Origin: Chryseobacterium camelliae
GTDB taxonomy: Bacteria; Bacteroidota; Bacteroidia; Flavobacteriales; Weeksellaceae
Length of the DNA stretch: 64,000 bases
NCBI RefSeq assembly: GCF_002770595.1
Contig: NZ_CP022986.1
Location: 1,550,001-1,614,000 of the forward strand
Direction: 5' to 3'
Within the stretch, counting starts at the first letter, position 1; each line of letters starts with the position of its first letter. Position numbers and translations under genes: made by a program. Shown here piece after piece: positions 44,846-56,085 of this stretch. A model generated the notes under the pieces. The model searched no databases and was not told the origin of the DNA. It saw only the letters and a list, made by a program, of their open reading frames with translations.

Positions 44846-45187
44846 TGCGCTTACGGTATATTCCCGCTCTCATTTAAAATAATAGTAATAGGTTTTAAAC
44901 CAAATGATAATGATAATTACAAAATTAGCCCTGACATCATTATTCATAGAAGGCAGACAAACGACCATAAATTAGTTGTAATCGAAGTAAAAAAGGACAG
45001 CCATACAAAAAAACATAAAGAATTTGACCTGATTAAACTTGAACACCTAACAATTGATTTTCTTGGTAATCATTACAATTACAAATAAGGTATAGCAATA
45101 ATTTTTGGAACTAAAAAGAATACGGACAAATACGATATTCGTTTTTTCCAAAACGGCAGGGAATTCCAGGAAGAAAACTTAGTCTAG
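44846..45187 (+). pseudogene. Remnant of a PD-(D/E)XK-like nuclease gene
   Basis: One frame reads YKISPDIIIHRRQTNDHKL then VVIEVKKDSHTKKHKEFDLIKLEHLTIDFLGNHYNYK, a stop (TAA at 45086-45088), then GIAIIFGTKKNTDKYDIRFFQNGREF to TAG at 45185-45187. PDIIIHRR...VVIEVKK is a D...ExK nuclease core. The stop replaces a residue where related proteins commonly have Tyr (TAT to TAA would be one change). No proper start codon is seen in frame. The gene is dead as read. Confidence 0.6.
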
Positions 45188-45720
45188 TACTTATAGTCTA
45201 CGTATTTTAGAAGTTGCATTACTGAATAGTCGATTCTCATAATGTATTCGTCTTCTCCGCCATAGTCTCTCAGAAATCTTTCAGAGAAACCGTAACCGCC
45301 ATTAGCTTTTGCTTTTTTTAACACATCGCTAAGTGGGTAAAAGGTATTTCTGTATTTCCCTTTATTAATTGTCAATGATGGCAGACAATCTTTTGTATCG
45401 CATATAATCCAATAGCCTTTTCGCTCACCGAATCTTACGGCGGAATATGCCGTATTTGTAAAGCTCGCAATGTACTCTGCTTTAGACTTTCTCGGAATGC
45501 TTCTGATGAGTATAGGTTGTGTCTTTGGAATGAAATTTCTTAATACAATATCCCATACATCATAATATGCCTTAAATTTTTCACTACGGTCAGTAGAGAT
45601 CCAGTTACAGATAAAAGTCGTTGTATCAGCTGAAGGTTCAGAATCTTTCTCAAAAATATCAATTAGGTTTTGAGCTATTTCTTCTTTTTTGACAGCTGTT
45701 AATCTATAATAATCTTTCAT
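45184..45720 (-). CDS. Hypothetical protein, weakly ADP-ribosyltransferase-like
   Basis: 178 aa, no signal peptide. Three features lie in the order expected of the R-S-E class of ADP-ribosyltransferases: ILIRSIPR (R73), ASFTNTAYSAVRFG (S86 region) and RDYGGEDEYIMRID (E156-x-E158). This is an inference from motif spacing; the overall similarity is low, and the S-T-S motif is not typical. It overlaps the dead nuclease remnant by 4 bp and precedes it in convergent fashion. The neighbouring secreted protease genes are on the same strand but 115 bp away. Confidence 0.55.
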   Translation of the reverse strand: MKDYYRLTAVKKEEIAQNLIDIFEKDSEPSADTTTFICNWISTDRSEKFKAYYDVWDIVLRNFIPKTQPILIRSIPRKSKAEYIASFTNTAYSAVRFGERKGYWIICDTKDCLPSLTINKGKYRNTFYPLSDVLKKAKANGGYGFSERFLRDYGGEDEYIMRIDYSVMQLLKYVDYKY

Positions 45721-45835
45721 AATCTAATTTAAAAATCTGATGGCGAAAATTTAATTACTTATAATTCCTATCAAGATGGGATAATCGTTGTTCAACTGTC
45801 ATAATAAGTTGTTATTTAATGTTTTTAGGATATAC

Positions 45836-46642
45836 CTATTTATGGTGAATCCAGTCTTCCTCTGGTATTAATGCTGATGCATTTAGTTCATTTGGTGTAA
45901 AGTCTTTTATACCTTCTGGCCCTCCATGATGTATACCTATTATATAGTATTTATCCATCACTTTTACCCAAAGAGGAGCTCCGCTATCACCACTACAAGT
46001 GAAGAGTGGATATCCTACAAGCTCATATTCTTTGGGAAAAATAAGTTCTTTAATTGATGTAGATTTATTAGAAAGTATATCGGAATGATCCATTCCACTT
46101 TCTGCCAGATCCACAGGGTAGCCAGTTAAGGTAACTATCTGATCAGGGTGTAAATCTAGAAGTTTATAATTTGTCACTTCAATACTTCCCGAATAGATTG
46201 GCTTTAATTTGCGCCTGCCGGTTTCGGAAAGTATTATCAAAGAAATATCATCACTAAAATAGTTTCCTTTTTTTCTGGGAGCGTTTTTTATTATCATATC
46301 TTCTTTAAGCAAAGTAACTTCAATTGTCTTGATTTTCCCGTTCTCGAATAAATTTTTGTAAACAATAATTTTATTCAATAGCCATTTATCAACGACATGT
46401 CTTGCGGTAATTAGTGTATTTTCATCAATGAATGTAGCAGTTCCCCAAGATTTTTTCAATCCTCGAACATTTATATGAACTATCGAGTTGTAAGGTTTAA
46501 AATTGAGAACCTCAGACTCAACAAAACTTCTTGTATTTAAATATCTTTCTGGTCCACAGTCTCCATGTATTTTTATTTGGCAATATGTTAGATTACCAAG
46601 GAGAAGAAAGAGAGCCATAGAAAATAGTCTTAAATCTTTCAT
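45836..46642 (-). CDS. Secreted trypsin-like serine protease (V8/S1 type)
   Basis: 268 aa with a signal peptide (MALFLLLGNLTYCQ). The catalytic triad is clear: H82 in LITARHVVDK, D131 or D132 in YFSDDISLIIL, and S220 in FTCSGDSGAPLW; IGIHHGG follows as in V8-type glutamyl endopeptidases. Expected in the periplasm or outside the cell. It is 63 bp downstream of the secreted coiled-coil protein (46706-47845), same strand, so the two may be one operon. Confidence 0.85.
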   Translation of the reverse strand: MKDLRLFSMALFLLLGNLTYCQIKIHGDCGPERYLNTRSFVESEVLNFKPYNSIVHINVRGLKKSWGTATFIDENTLITARHVVDKWLLNKIIVYKNLFENGKIKTIEVTLLKEDMIIKNAPRKKGNYFSDDISLIILSETGRRKLKPIYSGSIEVTNYKLLDLHPDQIVTLTGYPVDLAESGMDHSDILSNKSTSIKELIFPKEYELVGYPLFTCSGDSGAPLWVKVMDKYYIIGIHHGGPEGIKDFTPNELNASALIPEEDWIHHK

Positions 46643-46705
46643 ATAGATTAATATTAGTATTGTTAACGTATAAATGAGTTGATTCTAAGAGGCAACCTGA
46701 AAGCA

Positions 46706-47845
46706 TTAATTTACCTTTATAAAATTGTCTTTAATAGAGTTGAGTTTTGCAGTTTGAATTTTAACTGCTGTAGGATCTAATTTTGCTTTTGGGTTTTTGG
46801 AATAGTCTTCTATAATTTTTATATAACCATCAATATAGTTCGCCATAGCTTTCACAACACTCTGATTGAATTCTCTGACTTCTGGAAGTTGCTCAAGAGC
46901 ATAGTCTGAAAGCGATACAGCTTTCTTAAATTTGGGGTCATTCATCTTATTCCTCATAAGTTCAGAATCTTGTATATTATATGTCGTTTCAAAATCCTGA
47001 ACAGCATTTTCTCTAGAAATTGAAAGAAGATTACAGATTTCTGTTCTACTTCCTTTTAATGATTTTTTTATAATACCAGCGTCTATGTAAAGTCTTTCTG
47101 TTATAACACTATGTTCATTATTATAGCGTTTCAGTTCATCATAAAAGGAAATCCTCTCTTGTATTTCTGCGTAAAAGTTCTTTAATTCCTGATCTCCAAA
47201 AGTTGGTCCATCTGCATTTTCCAAATTGACAGGTAATGTCAAGTCATTTTTGTCTTTAAATTGCTGCTTAGTTATGGCTACACTTGTATTTCTCTTTTGA
47301 AAAAGTGCAGCTTGCTGGATAGTTGAATTGATTATACTTGATATAGGGTTGCTATTTAGTACAGATTGAGTTATTGGACTATTTAATATCGCTCCTAGAA
47401 TTGAGGAAAATTTTGTTTTTGCCTTTAGATTATCAGTGTCTTTACTGTATTTGGGAAGCAGATTCTTTGATGCAGATTCTATAACAAGATCTGAAAATGA
47501 AGTTCCTAAACTTTTGGAAGTAGGGTTGTTAATTTCTGCTAGGGTTTCACTGAGATCTTTGGCTGCTAACAATCTGGTAGCTGCGGGCACAAGAATTTCG
47601 ATTTCCGTTCCGTTAACCAGACCTGTTCTTAAAGAAATTAAATTCATTTCATACTTTTCCTTTACGCTCTTTCGCTTTTCGTCATTAAAAGTGATTTTAG
47701 AATCCTCAAAGGACTTTTCAAGATTAAACATCCTTTTTTTTAAGGAATCCACAGCCGCTTCAGAAGTAAGGTCTTTGTTTTTTTCTTGTGCAGATAGAAA
47801 AACAATGGATAGACTCATTGCCATTAAGGTTAATAAAGTTTTCAT
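46706..47845 (-). CDS. Secreted coiled-coil protein of unknown function
   Basis: 379 aa with a signal peptide (MKTLLTLMAMSLSIVFLSAQ). The mature protein is largely helical, with a coiled-coil start (AAVDSLKKRMFNLEKSFED), a central segment of SxLxSNPISSIINST type and a helical end. No enzyme motif is seen. It precedes the trypsin-like protease and may be its substrate, inhibitor or scaffold; this is inference from adjacency only. Confidence 0.6.
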   Translation of the reverse strand: MKTLLTLMAMSLSIVFLSAQEKNKDLTSEAAVDSLKKRMFNLEKSFEDSKITFNDEKRKSVKEKYEMNLISLRTGLVNGTEIEILVPAATRLLAAKDLSETLAEINNPTSKSLGTSFSDLVIESASKNLLPKYSKDTDNLKAKTKFSSILGAILNSPITQSVLNSNPISSIINSTIQQAALFQKRNTSVAITKQQFKDKNDLTLPVNLENADGPTFGDQELKNFYAEIQERISFYDELKRYNNEHSVITERLYIDAGIIKKSLKGSRTEICNLLSISRENAVQDFETTYNIQDSELMRNKMNDPKFKKAVSLSDYALEQLPEVREFNQSVVKAMANYIDGYIKIIEDYSKNPKAKLDPTAVKIQTAKLNSIKDNFIKVN

Positions 47846-48097
47846 AAAATATGGTTTTAGTTAAGTATCACTAATTTACAAAAAAGATTGAACCGATTTT
47901 TTTTAATTTTGAAACAAGACCAAGGTTTTGCATTTCAAAGAGTAGTTATGAAAAAAGCACAGAAAAAGAGGTTTCCAATTTTTTGAAATTTTGGCAATTG
48001 ATTTAAAAATTCTATATCCTAACTAAAGATATTAAAAAAAATTACACTCGATTTTTGGGGAAATATTCGCGACATTTTAACAAATATTTTGTCTTTT

Positions 48098-51000
48098 TTA
48101 AATTTTTTGTCCCTTAAATTTGGTAGTGGAATTATTGCTATCACTATCATCTTTTACCTTCAATGATGACTGTATTTTTCTTTCCACAGCGGCGAGTTCA
48201 GTTTTCAGAGCTGCAAGCACTTTTTCTTTGTTCCAACTGCCATTCACAATATCATTTAATACAATCTGGTCAGCTTTTAGCTGATTTATCTTCTTTTTCT
48301 CTTCGTCAATGAGTCCAGGAAGTTTTTGAAGGGCACTAATAAAATTTAAGCTTGCACGCTCGGGATCGCTTGCCATAATACCATTGTTGTGCGTATACTT
48401 GATATTTCCTTCACCACAGACAAAGAACCTATTATCTCTTTGAATAGGGCTAGATTCATCTTTCTGTGTCATTTCCGTTTTTACAAGCAGTTTAAAGCCA
48501 TACAATGAGCCTATCTCTTCGTAATAACCGCCGGTCCTTGAAGCCGCTGCAAGTTTAGCCAGCTTTGCACCAATTTCTTTAACATCTGGATCCCGGCGCA
48601 AGCCATCCAAGACGATCGGGTTCAAAACTTTTCCGTCTTGCGATTTTTGGACACGATTTTGATAGTTTTCCCAGTCTGCATTTAACCTTGCTAACCGGGA
48701 CTTTCTCCCTTCAAGTTCTTCTTGCAGACTTTCCAATTTTGAACTGGAACTCCACTTTGATCTTAAGAAAGCATGTTTCTCACTTTCAAGAACAGAAATT
48801 TTCTTTTCGACTTTTGCTTTTTCCAATAGATCGGTATTACCTGACAATAAAGCCACATACTCGGAAAAATTCATACCCGAAACTTCATCCATTCCCCCTT
48901 CATCAAGTATCCGTACTGCGATGGTATTACTCTTTAACTGTCCGATAAAACGCTGCTTATTTGCTAGTGTATTAAATTTGTAAGCATCCAATGATTTTTC
49001 TACAGCATAAATAAAAACATCGACCTTATTGTCAGCAAAAAATTTAGCAATCTCATTGCCTTTTCGTACAGCCCGACCGTCTCTCTGCTCCAGATCCGAA
49101 GGCCGCCATGGAATATCCAGATGATGCACAGCTACTGCCCTCTTTTGGGCATTTACCCCCGTTCCGAGCATTTCTGTCGATCCAAAGAGGACCCTAATTT
49201 TCCCTTCATTGGTAGCTTTGATCAGTTCTTTACGCTGATCCTCCGTTTTTGCTTCCTGAATAAAGCGGATCTCCTCTGCCGGTATCCCATGATCTTCAAC
49301 AAGTTTCCGCTTAATCTCGCTGTATATGTTCCACTCGCCCGGTTTAAAAGTGCCGAGGTCTGAGAAAACAAATTGAGTGCCTTTTTGCGCATTGAAATTT
49401 TTATAATATTTTGCAATATTTGCTGCACAAACAGAAGCTTTGTTTCCTGGATCGTCCGTATACCGAGGAGATATAAGCCGCATATCAAGGGACATTTTCC
49501 TTGCAAAATCTGTCGCGATCAACATCTTGGCTTTCTGCTCTGTCGGCGTTAGTGGAGCTCTACCAAGTAACTCAGCATTGCCACTCTTTGCAAACTCCAT
49601 CAACTTTTTAATGAAAACTTCCTGATCCGGAGTCGGCGGAATATTGTAGAGTATCTCATTTTTTATCGGTCTATCAATTCCGATATCAGCCGCAGTGCGG
49701 TAATCGGTGATTTCAGTGTAAAATTGGGACAGTTCGGGCACTTTTATAAAATGTCTGAACCGCTCCTTCTGAACGATATTATTGGCAACAGAGAATTCAT
49801 AATCGATCGATTTACGGGCATAGATAGCAGCCCATGCATCAAAACAATTAATCCTCTGTCTTTCCAGTGCTTTTGGTCTTAAAAATTTAAAAAGGCAGTA
49901 TAACTCTGTAAGTGAATTTGAAATAGTGGTTCCAGAAAGAAAAGTTGCGCCAAGATCTTTCCCATTTCTTTCCTGAATTGTACGGATGGCAAAAAGTAGG
50001 TTGAGTGCCTTTTGGCTGCCTTGTACATTTCCCAATCCAGCTACGCGCTCATGACGCGTATTGAACATGAGATTTTTGAATTTATGGCTCTCATCAACAA
50101 AAATATGATCAATACCCATCATTTTAAAGTCGACGACATCATCCTTTCGATTTCCGATATCATGCTCCAGTGTCTTAAGCTTCACAGCTAAGTTTTTCTT
50201 CCGGATTTCTACGCCTTTCATCATTGCACCAGATACATCTTTCCCCTGACTGCGCAGTGCGTCAAGATTTTGCTCCACAGACATCAGTTCCGCTTGAAGT
50301 ATCTCTTTCTGCAATTCTGTTGATTGGGGGATCATACCAAACTGGTCATGTGTGAGGATAATGCAGTCCCAATCATTGTTCTTGATCTCGCCAAAAATCT
50401 TAAGCCTTTTCTGGGGTGTGAAGTCCTTTTTACCGGGGTATAATATCTTTGCGAAAGGATAAGCTTTTCGATAGGTTTCTGCAATTTCGTGAACATTGGC
50501 CTTTAGCGCTATGATCATTGGCTTGTGAACTAGCCCCAACCTTTTCATTTCCTGCGCTCCTGCACACATAATAAGTGTCTTGCCTCCCCCAACTTCATGA
50601 TCACAGATACCGCCATTATTACTTTTTAGCATGTAAATAGCATCTTTCTGACTTTGATACAGATCCTCTATGCCTACTGCCCTGCGGTCAAGTGCTGGAA
50701 ATGTTTGATGGCTACCATCATAATACGGTCTGACATGACAATTAAAAAGCTCGTTATATCTTCCGGTAAGTTCCCTTTTAAAATTATCGTCCTGTTGATA
50801 AAGCCAATCCGTAAATTCATGGCGGATCTCATCAATTTTGCCATTGGCCATCTGGATAGCATCCATATCCTTAACCTTGATGGCAGTCCCATCCGCTAAG
50901 TACTCAGTTTTGGTGATATCCGGAGTGGTATTAACAAGAGCATGCCGCAGCAGGTTCAAACCATCAAATGTCCGGTTCTCAGATTTAATAGCGTATTTTT

Positions 51001-53395
51001 CTGAAATCCTAATATTGCTGGATTTTGCATTTACAGAAAAATCATCGCTGCTCTCTGAATAGTAAATCCGTACATCGGTATCAAAGAGATGGCTTGCGAA
51101 ACGGTTATAAATTTCTGTGCCGATCCACCGCTCCCCCAGGTTAAAATCAAGCTCCTCAAATTTAATCGGTTCAGGAATGACTTTTTCAAGCGCTTCCAGA
51201 CTCTGCCGGGCTTCCATGTCCTCTGGATGGTTAGCAAGGTAATTATTCAGTTGCGTCGCTTTTAAAACAACATTTCCAGCAAGAAATTTCTGAGATACTT
51301 CCAATTCACCAGATAACGGATTCAAGAAAATTTGGCCCTGGAGATCTTTCCGTAATTCGTTTTCGGAAAGGCCGCTCACCTGAATCATAAAAGCAAGATC
51401 TACGGAGCCCGTTTGATTAAGTGAAGCCGACAAAGCCTCTGAAGCGCTGCTTACAGCAACTTCTGCCGTGGAGAAACTAACTGGATGTGTAAAAATATCT
51501 GCCTTATGGATGACACCACCAACCACCCGCTCAAGAAAAGGAACTTCATTTCCGGAAGAGTCCATTTTAATGAATCTAATATTTTCGGCTGTATTTAAAT
51601 TTCCATACCGTCCAATAAACTCATCATAGGTCCTATTTAAAAGCTGGCGCCCCTCTTTATCCTCCGCTCTACTTTTAGCTTCAATTTCATATAGCGAATG
51701 GTAGCTATCCCTTAGGTTGATATAGCTCTGGATTCGCTCCTGATCCTTTTTGGATAATTCAAGTGGATGAAAAATATAGGTCCCATCACGACGGTTAATT
51801 TTTAGTTTCCCGATACTGCTACCCGAAACAATTATAGTATCTTCGCGGTAAAACGGCTTCACTTCACCGTCAAAGGCCCTTACCTCATTTTTTAACACCG
51901 AATCATCTGGTAGTTCATGGAATAACGATGCGACCTCTGTAGGTTTCGTTAAGTTTGTTGATAGAGGCTTTTTTTGCACACTTTCTTTCTGATCCGATCT
52001 ACTTGCCCGTCGCGGTTTATTATGACTTGTATTGACTTCATCTGCATCAAAGAAGGAAAGCTGCTGAAAATTTGTAACCTTACTTTGGCTTGTGCTTTTT
52101 CTACTTTTCTTTGCCTTTTTAACCGATAAGTCATCAATAACCTGATCGGAAAAAAGGCTTAGTTGGATCACTATTTCAGAATTACTAGAATCAGGATTTA
52201 CGCTTATTGGAGTATTTAGAATTCGTTCTGATGTCAATTTATTAACAACCTCTTTCATGCTGTGTTCATCATAAAGCTCGCGGTTGAAATACTGCAGGAA
52301 AGCCTCTGAAAGCTTTAGATGAACATCCTTTGCAATTCCAGCAACTCCACCATCATGCACATGCATTGTTGTCGGCTTCCCATATTGATCAGTATCCTGA
52401 AAAGAACTTGTAGCAATAATGTGGTTTGGATTATAAAATAAGAGGTTGCAATTTTCTGTGGTCCCCATAAAATCCCTTGCACGCATAGATAAGGAACGAG
52501 GCTGTGTATTTTTTTGCAGAACAATGAGATCTGTGCCCACAGATGTGCCACTTTCTTCAAATAGATTATTCGGTAACCGTAGCGCAGCCACGAGATTGTG
52601 CTCATGCATCAATGCTTCACGGATCGGATAGTTGGAGGGACTGTTCAGAACACCCTGCGAAGTTATAAATGCTAGCAACCCTCCTTCGCGCAGTTTATCG
52701 GTACCTTTTAAAAAGAAATAATTATGGACGCTCTGTGCAGCAAATTTCCGGGCCTTATCTGTACCCCTTGAATAAGTTAGATCAAATATTGAAGTGGTTC
52801 CGAACGGAATATTACCGATAACGAGATCATATCCTGTATCTCCTTCGCCAATATTCTCAAAGCTGTCTATTCTGATATCAACATGGGAACCATACAAATT
52901 TTTCAGAATTTCCCCCGTTATTAAGTCCTGTTCATAAGCACAAATTTTTACATGATCCAGTTCTCTAAAGGGTTCAATAAAAGCTCCTACACCGGCCGAT
53001 GGCTCAAGCATGCTACCAATATCTAATCCCGTTTCCAGTATTGCCTTTGCTATGCTGCCGGTAATCTCTTTCGGTGTGTAAAATGCATCTAGGATAGAAC
53101 CCTTAATTTTTGCCACATAGTCGGCATACTTACTTTGATCTTCTGTATTTTCTCTGATGAGCGTAAACAATTCCTGCGTCATCGCAAAATAAGGCCGATC
53201 AGTAGCCTTCCAGCCATTGATGTCATCCGGTAATGAGACGGGATTTAAGATAAATTTCAAGCCTCCAAATCCCGCAAAATTACGTAGCAGCAGTTTTTCG
53301 TGCTCAGTTGCTTCCCGCCCCTCCTTTTCAATACTGAAACTTGTTCTGATGGCATCAATGTTCTGCCGTAAATGGCGCTTCTTATCGAATACCAT
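48098..53395 (-). CDS. Giant N6-methylase/SNF2-like helicase fusion protein
   Basis: 1765 aa from ATG 53395 ([17 protein letters not shown]), the usual family start. The N-terminus has a Class I methyltransferase domain: [15 protein letters not shown] (SAM binding, about residue 130) and [12 protein letters not shown] (NPPF-type motif with Ile for Pro). The middle is a long linker. The C-terminal half is an SF2/SNF2 helicase: [20 protein letters not shown] (Walker A), [14 protein letters not shown] (DEAH-like box) and [24 protein letters not shown] (motif VI). Such proteins are standard in Bacteroidota conjugative elements; roles in anti-restriction or strand processing are suggested but not settled. 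It overlaps the DUF1896 gene by 14 bp. Confidence 0.92.
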   Translation of the reverse strand: MVFDKKRHLRQNIDAIRTSFSIEKEGREATEHEKLLLRNFAGFGGLKFILNPVSLPDDINGWKATDRPYFAMTQELFTLIRENTEDQSKYADYVAKIKGSILDAFYTPKEITGSIAKAILETGLDIGSMLEPSAGVGAFIEPFRELDHVKICAYEQDLITGEILKNLYGSHVDIRIDSFENIGEGDTGYDLVIGNIPFGTTSIFDLTYSRGTDKARKFAAQSVHNYFFLKGTDKLREGGLLAFITSQGVLNSPSNYPIREALMHEHNLVAALRLPNNLFEESGTSVGTDLIVLQKNTQPRSLSMRARDFMGTTENCNLLFYNPNHIIATSSFQDTDQYGKPTTMHVHDGGVAGIAKDVHLKLSEAFLQYFNRELYDEHSMKEVVNKLTSERILNTPISVNPDSSNSEIVIQLSLFSDQVIDDLSVKKAKKSRKSTSQSKVTNFQQLSFFDADEVNTSHNKPRRASRSDQKESVQKKPLSTNLTKPTEVASLFHELPDDSVLKNEVRAFDGEVKPFYREDTIIVSGSSIGKLKINRRDGTYIFHPLELSKKDQERIQSYINLRDSYHSLYEIEAKSRAEDKEGRQLLNRTYDEFIGRYGNLNTAENIRFIKMDSSGNEVPFLERVVGGVIHKADIFTHPVSFSTAEVAVSSASEALSASLNQTGSVDLAFMIQVSGLSENELRKDLQGQIFLNPLSGELEVSQKFLAGNVVLKATQLNNYLANHPEDMEARQSLEALEKVIPEPIKFEELDFNLGERWIGTEIYNRFASHLFDTDVRIYYSESSDDFSVNAKSSNIRISEKYAIKSENRTFDGLNLLRHALVNTTPDITKTEYLADGTAIKVKDMDAIQMANGKIDEIRHEFTDWLYQQDDNFKRELTGRYNELFNCHVRPYYDGSHQTFPALDRRAVGIEDLYQSQKDAIYMLKSNNGGICDHEVGGGKTLIMCAGAQEMKRLGLVHKPMIIALKANVHEIAETYRKAYPFAKILYPGKKDFTPQKRLKIFGEIKNNDWDCIILTHDQFGMIPQSTELQKEILQAELMSVEQNLDALRSQGKDVSGAMMKGVEIRKKNLAVKLKTLEHDIGNRKDDVVDFKMMGIDHIFVDESHKFKNLMFNTRHERVAGLGNVQGSQKALNLLFAIRTIQERNGKDLGATFLSGTTISNSLTELYCLFKFLRPKALERQRINCFDAWAAIYARKSIDYEFSVANNIVQKERFRHFIKVPELSQFYTEITDYRTAADIGIDRPIKNEILYNIPPTPDQEVFIKKLMEFAKSGNAELLGRAPLTPTEQKAKMLIATDFARKMSLDMRLISPRYTDDPGNKASVCAANIAKYYKNFNAQKGTQFVFSDLGTFKPGEWNIYSEIKRKLVEDHGIPAEEIRFIQEAKTEDQRKELIKATNEGKIRVLFGSTEMLGTGVNAQKRAVAVHHLDIPWRPSDLEQRDGRAVRKGNEIAKFFADNKVDVFIYAVEKSLDAYKFNTLANKQRFIGQLKSNTIAVRILDEGGMDEVSGMNFSEYVALLSGNTDLLEKAKVEKKISVLESEKHAFLRSKWSSSSKLESLQEELEGRKSRLARLNADWENYQNRVQKSQDGKVLNPIVLDGLRRDPDVKEIGAKLAKLAAASRTGGYYEEIGSLYGFKLLVKTEMTQKDESSPIQRDNRFFVCGEGNIKYTHNNGIMASDPERASLNFISALQKLPGLIDEEKKKINQLKADQIVLNDIVNGSWNKEKVLAALKTELAAVERKIQSSLKVKDDSDSNNSTTKFKGQKI

Positions 53396-53819
53396 TTTGC
53401 TCAATCCAAATAGCAATAAAACCTGTTAGCTCCGTATACAGCAGATCGTAATCAGTTGTATAGGCGAAATCATCAGTCAATTCATAATGCTCAAAGCATT
53501 CCTGGCATTTTGGAAGGATCTTCAGTGCAAAATCGCGATAATCGAGTTCATCAAAAACATCAGAAAATTCGTAGGACAGAACCTCAAACAGAGAATCAAA
53601 TTTAGAAAAGTGCAATCCCTCATAAAGAATACCGTTAGCGATCTCATTACATTCGTTAATAGGATTGCCTGCCCTAAATGCGCCATCGTATGCGTTTGCT
53701 GCCCACCTGGCGCGCTGTTCAATAAAATTTATATCAGCAGATCTTTCTGGAAAACTTGAATCAATGTGATCCTGCAACTTTAATTTGTAATAGGAATAGT
53801 CCTGGTTATGGTTTTTCAT
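53382..53819 (-). CDS. DUF1896 family protein
   Basis: 145 aa. [38 protein letters not shown] is the DUF1896 signature. Helical, cytoplasmic. In these elements it is always next to the methylase-helicase, and here overlaps its start, so it is likely a partner. Function unknown. Confidence 0.88.
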   Translation of the reverse strand: MKNHNQDYSYYKLKLQDHIDSSFPERSADINFIEQRARWAANAYDGAFRAGNPINECNEIANGILYEGLHFSKFDSLFEVLSYEFSDVFDELDYRDFALKILPKCQECFEHYELTDDFAYTTDYDLLYTELTGFIAIWIEQNGIR

Positions 53820-53945
53820 ATCGCTATAATTTTTATAAGTTTTATAGCGGTAAACCTAGCTTGGTTGAACTGCACTGTTGGCATTGTGTCCTATCCGTTC
53901 CTATTCTTGCATCGATATTCCTAAAACCTTATAAAAAAAAAGAAA

Positions 53946-53969
53946 CCCGGAACCATTTAAGGCTCCAGG
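53946..53969 (-). terminator. Intrinsic terminator after topB
   Basis: CCCGGAACC / GGCTCCAGG forms an imperfect 9-bp stem with two mismatches and a 6-nt loop; on the minus strand it is followed by a long T run (complement of AAAAAAAAAGAAA). It lies 27 bp after the topB stop. Confidence 0.75.
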
Positions 53970-53995
53970 CTTCACTAACCAAATCACATCATGAA

Positions 53996-56080
53996 CTATT
54001 TGTATTTATGTTTCTTTTTTTCTTCAAATTCAAAAGTGGTCGAACCAGATCCGTCCAGTAAGATATAAGCACTAAATGGTTTCTTATTTCTACCCACCAT
54101 TTTTTTTATTAAAGGTGTCCGCCGTTTTGTTAAAAGCGCTTCAATTTCTTTGTATTGCAACTGGACACCGCAAATGTTCCGGAATAATTTCCAGCCACAC
54201 TTCTGATCTGTACATTTGATTATTTTTTCTCCGAGAATTACTGAGGAGCTGCATTTTGGGCAGTTGAGATGAACGGTATTCGCTGATTTTCTTTTAATAT
54301 TCAGCAGCTCATGGGTAACCTGCTGTACCATCAGCTCTACCTCAGTATGAAAAATCCCAGCATCCAGTTCTCCATTTTCGATTTTCTCAAATGCAATTTC
54401 CCACTGCGCAGTCATTGCCGCGTCAGCAATTTTCTTATCGGCTACAATTTCGTAAACAAGCATTCCCTTATCTGTAGGGACAATAGCCTTGCTTTCTCTT
54501 CTGACGTACCCGCGGTCAATTAAGGTTTCAATCACGGCAGCCCTTGTTGCCGGCGTTCCAATACCTAAGCCTTTGAGCATCTTGCGCTCCTGTTCATTTT
54601 CTACCGTAGCGCCAATATTTTCCATCTTAAGAAGCAAATCGGCGTCCGTGTATAGTGTTGGAGGCTTGGTCTTCTTTGAAAGTACCTCTAAACTGTCTAT
54701 TTTAACCTGTATTCCTACTTGCAGATATGGAAAATCAGTAACCAGATCATCACCTTCCTCATCAAAATCACCGTTAATAACTTTCCATCCTGCAGAAACA
54801 ATTTTGACAACCTTCAAATTGAAATCATAATGGAGAATACCAAATTTCACATCTGTGATTTCTTTATGGCATGTAGGCGAAACAGCTTCAAGCACGCGCC
54901 TAGCGATCATATCATAGAGAGCATCCTCATCAGCGTTCAATCGGGTCGGAATATTTTCCGTAATCAGGATACCATGATGGTCTGTGACTTTAACATCATT
55001 TACAATGTGTCTGTTGTAGCGTTCCCACTTGATATTGGCAACAGAATCTTTGCAGGAAGATCGTGAACCTAAGGCTAGAATAAGTGCAGGTATTTCGGGC
55101 CAGACATCTTCGGGAATATATTTGGATCCCGTTCTAGGATAGGTTATAAATTTCTTTTCGTAAAGCTGCTGGGCAATTTCCAGGGTTCGCTGAGCAGAAT
55201 AACCGAGCTTTTTATTCGCCTCTTTCTGCAGTCCTGTCAGATCAAATAGCAGTGGCGCTTGACTTGTGCCAGCTTTCTGTTCTACCTGTTTTACTTCTGC
55301 CACTCCGACACGTTCCAAGGTCCTCCTTACTGATTCAGCTTTTTCTCTATCTTCAAACTTATCTGTCGAAAGACTCTTAATACGAGTACCTTCTTTTATA
55401 GAAGAAAGTTCAAGCTGAAAATAGTTTTTAACCTCAAATGATTCACACGCTAGAAAACGCTGACAAATTAGTGCAAGAGTGGGCGTCTGTACCCTTCCAA
55501 GAGAAAAAAGTCCATCACCTAAGGCAACGGTCAGCGCCTGCGTAGCATTGATTCCAACAAGCCAATCGCATTCAGACCGCTGCTTACCGGCCAGATAAAG
55601 ACCATTGAAATCGCTTCCCGGCAAGAGATTTTTGAATCCATCGATGATCGCCTTTTCGGTAAGGCTGTTAATCCATAGTCGCTCAAAGGGCTTTGTGCAG
55701 CCGAGGTATTGATAGATAAACCGGAAGATAACTTCGCCCTCACGCCCTGCATCAGTCGCCACGATTATACTTTCGCACCGCTTAAATACAGACTCAACTA
55801 CTGCAAGCTGCCGTTTTGATCCCTCATCATCAATAAGGCCTTTACCCGACTTTATTTTTCTTCCTATTAACTTGAATCTTGATGGAATAATGGGAAAGGA
55901 CTCCCTATTGAATCCCTTAATCCCATAATCTTCCGGCATAGCAAGACCTACCAGATGTCCCAGCGCCCAGGTCACCAGAAAACCTCCGCCTTCACAATAT
56001 CCGTCTTTTTTATCTGTTGCACCTACAATACGTGCAAGCTCATAAGCTACTGAGGGCTTTTCCGCAATAATTGCTTTCAT
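53996..56080 (-). CDS. topB: DNA topoisomerase III (type IA)
   Basis: 694 aa from ATG 56080. The Toprim domain opens MKAIIAEKPSVAYELARIVGA, with TDAGREGEVIFR further on; the active tyrosine is in FITYPRTGSKYIPED; RVQTPTLALI and GLGIGTPATRAAVIETL are typical. The C-terminus carries a zinc-ribbon-like cysteine set (LNCPKCSSSVILGEK, then CTDQKCGW). This type IA enzyme relaxes or decatenates DNA, probably in element replication or transfer. It begins 5 bp after the DUF4099/DUF3945 gene. Confidence 0.95.
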   Translation of the reverse strand: MKAIIAEKPSVAYELARIVGATDKKDGYCEGGGFLVTWALGHLVGLAMPEDYGIKGFNRESFPIIPSRFKLIGRKIKSGKGLIDDEGSKRQLAVVESVFKRCESIIVATDAGREGEVIFRFIYQYLGCTKPFERLWINSLTEKAIIDGFKNLLPGSDFNGLYLAGKQRSECDWLVGINATQALTVALGDGLFSLGRVQTPTLALICQRFLACESFEVKNYFQLELSSIKEGTRIKSLSTDKFEDREKAESVRRTLERVGVAEVKQVEQKAGTSQAPLLFDLTGLQKEANKKLGYSAQRTLEIAQQLYEKKFITYPRTGSKYIPEDVWPEIPALILALGSRSSCKDSVANIKWERYNRHIVNDVKVTDHHGILITENIPTRLNADEDALYDMIARRVLEAVSPTCHKEITDVKFGILHYDFNLKVVKIVSAGWKVINGDFDEEGDDLVTDFPYLQVGIQVKIDSLEVLSKKTKPPTLYTDADLLLKMENIGATVENEQERKMLKGLGIGTPATRAAVIETLIDRGYVRRESKAIVPTDKGMLVYEIVADKKIADAAMTAQWEIAFEKIENGELDAGIFHTEVELMVQQVTHELLNIKRKSANTVHLNCPKCSSSVILGEKIIKCTDQKCGWKLFRNICGVQLQYKEIEALLTKRRTPLIKKMVGRNKKPFSAYILLDGSGSTTFEFEEKKKHKYK

Positions 56081-56085
56081 CAGGA

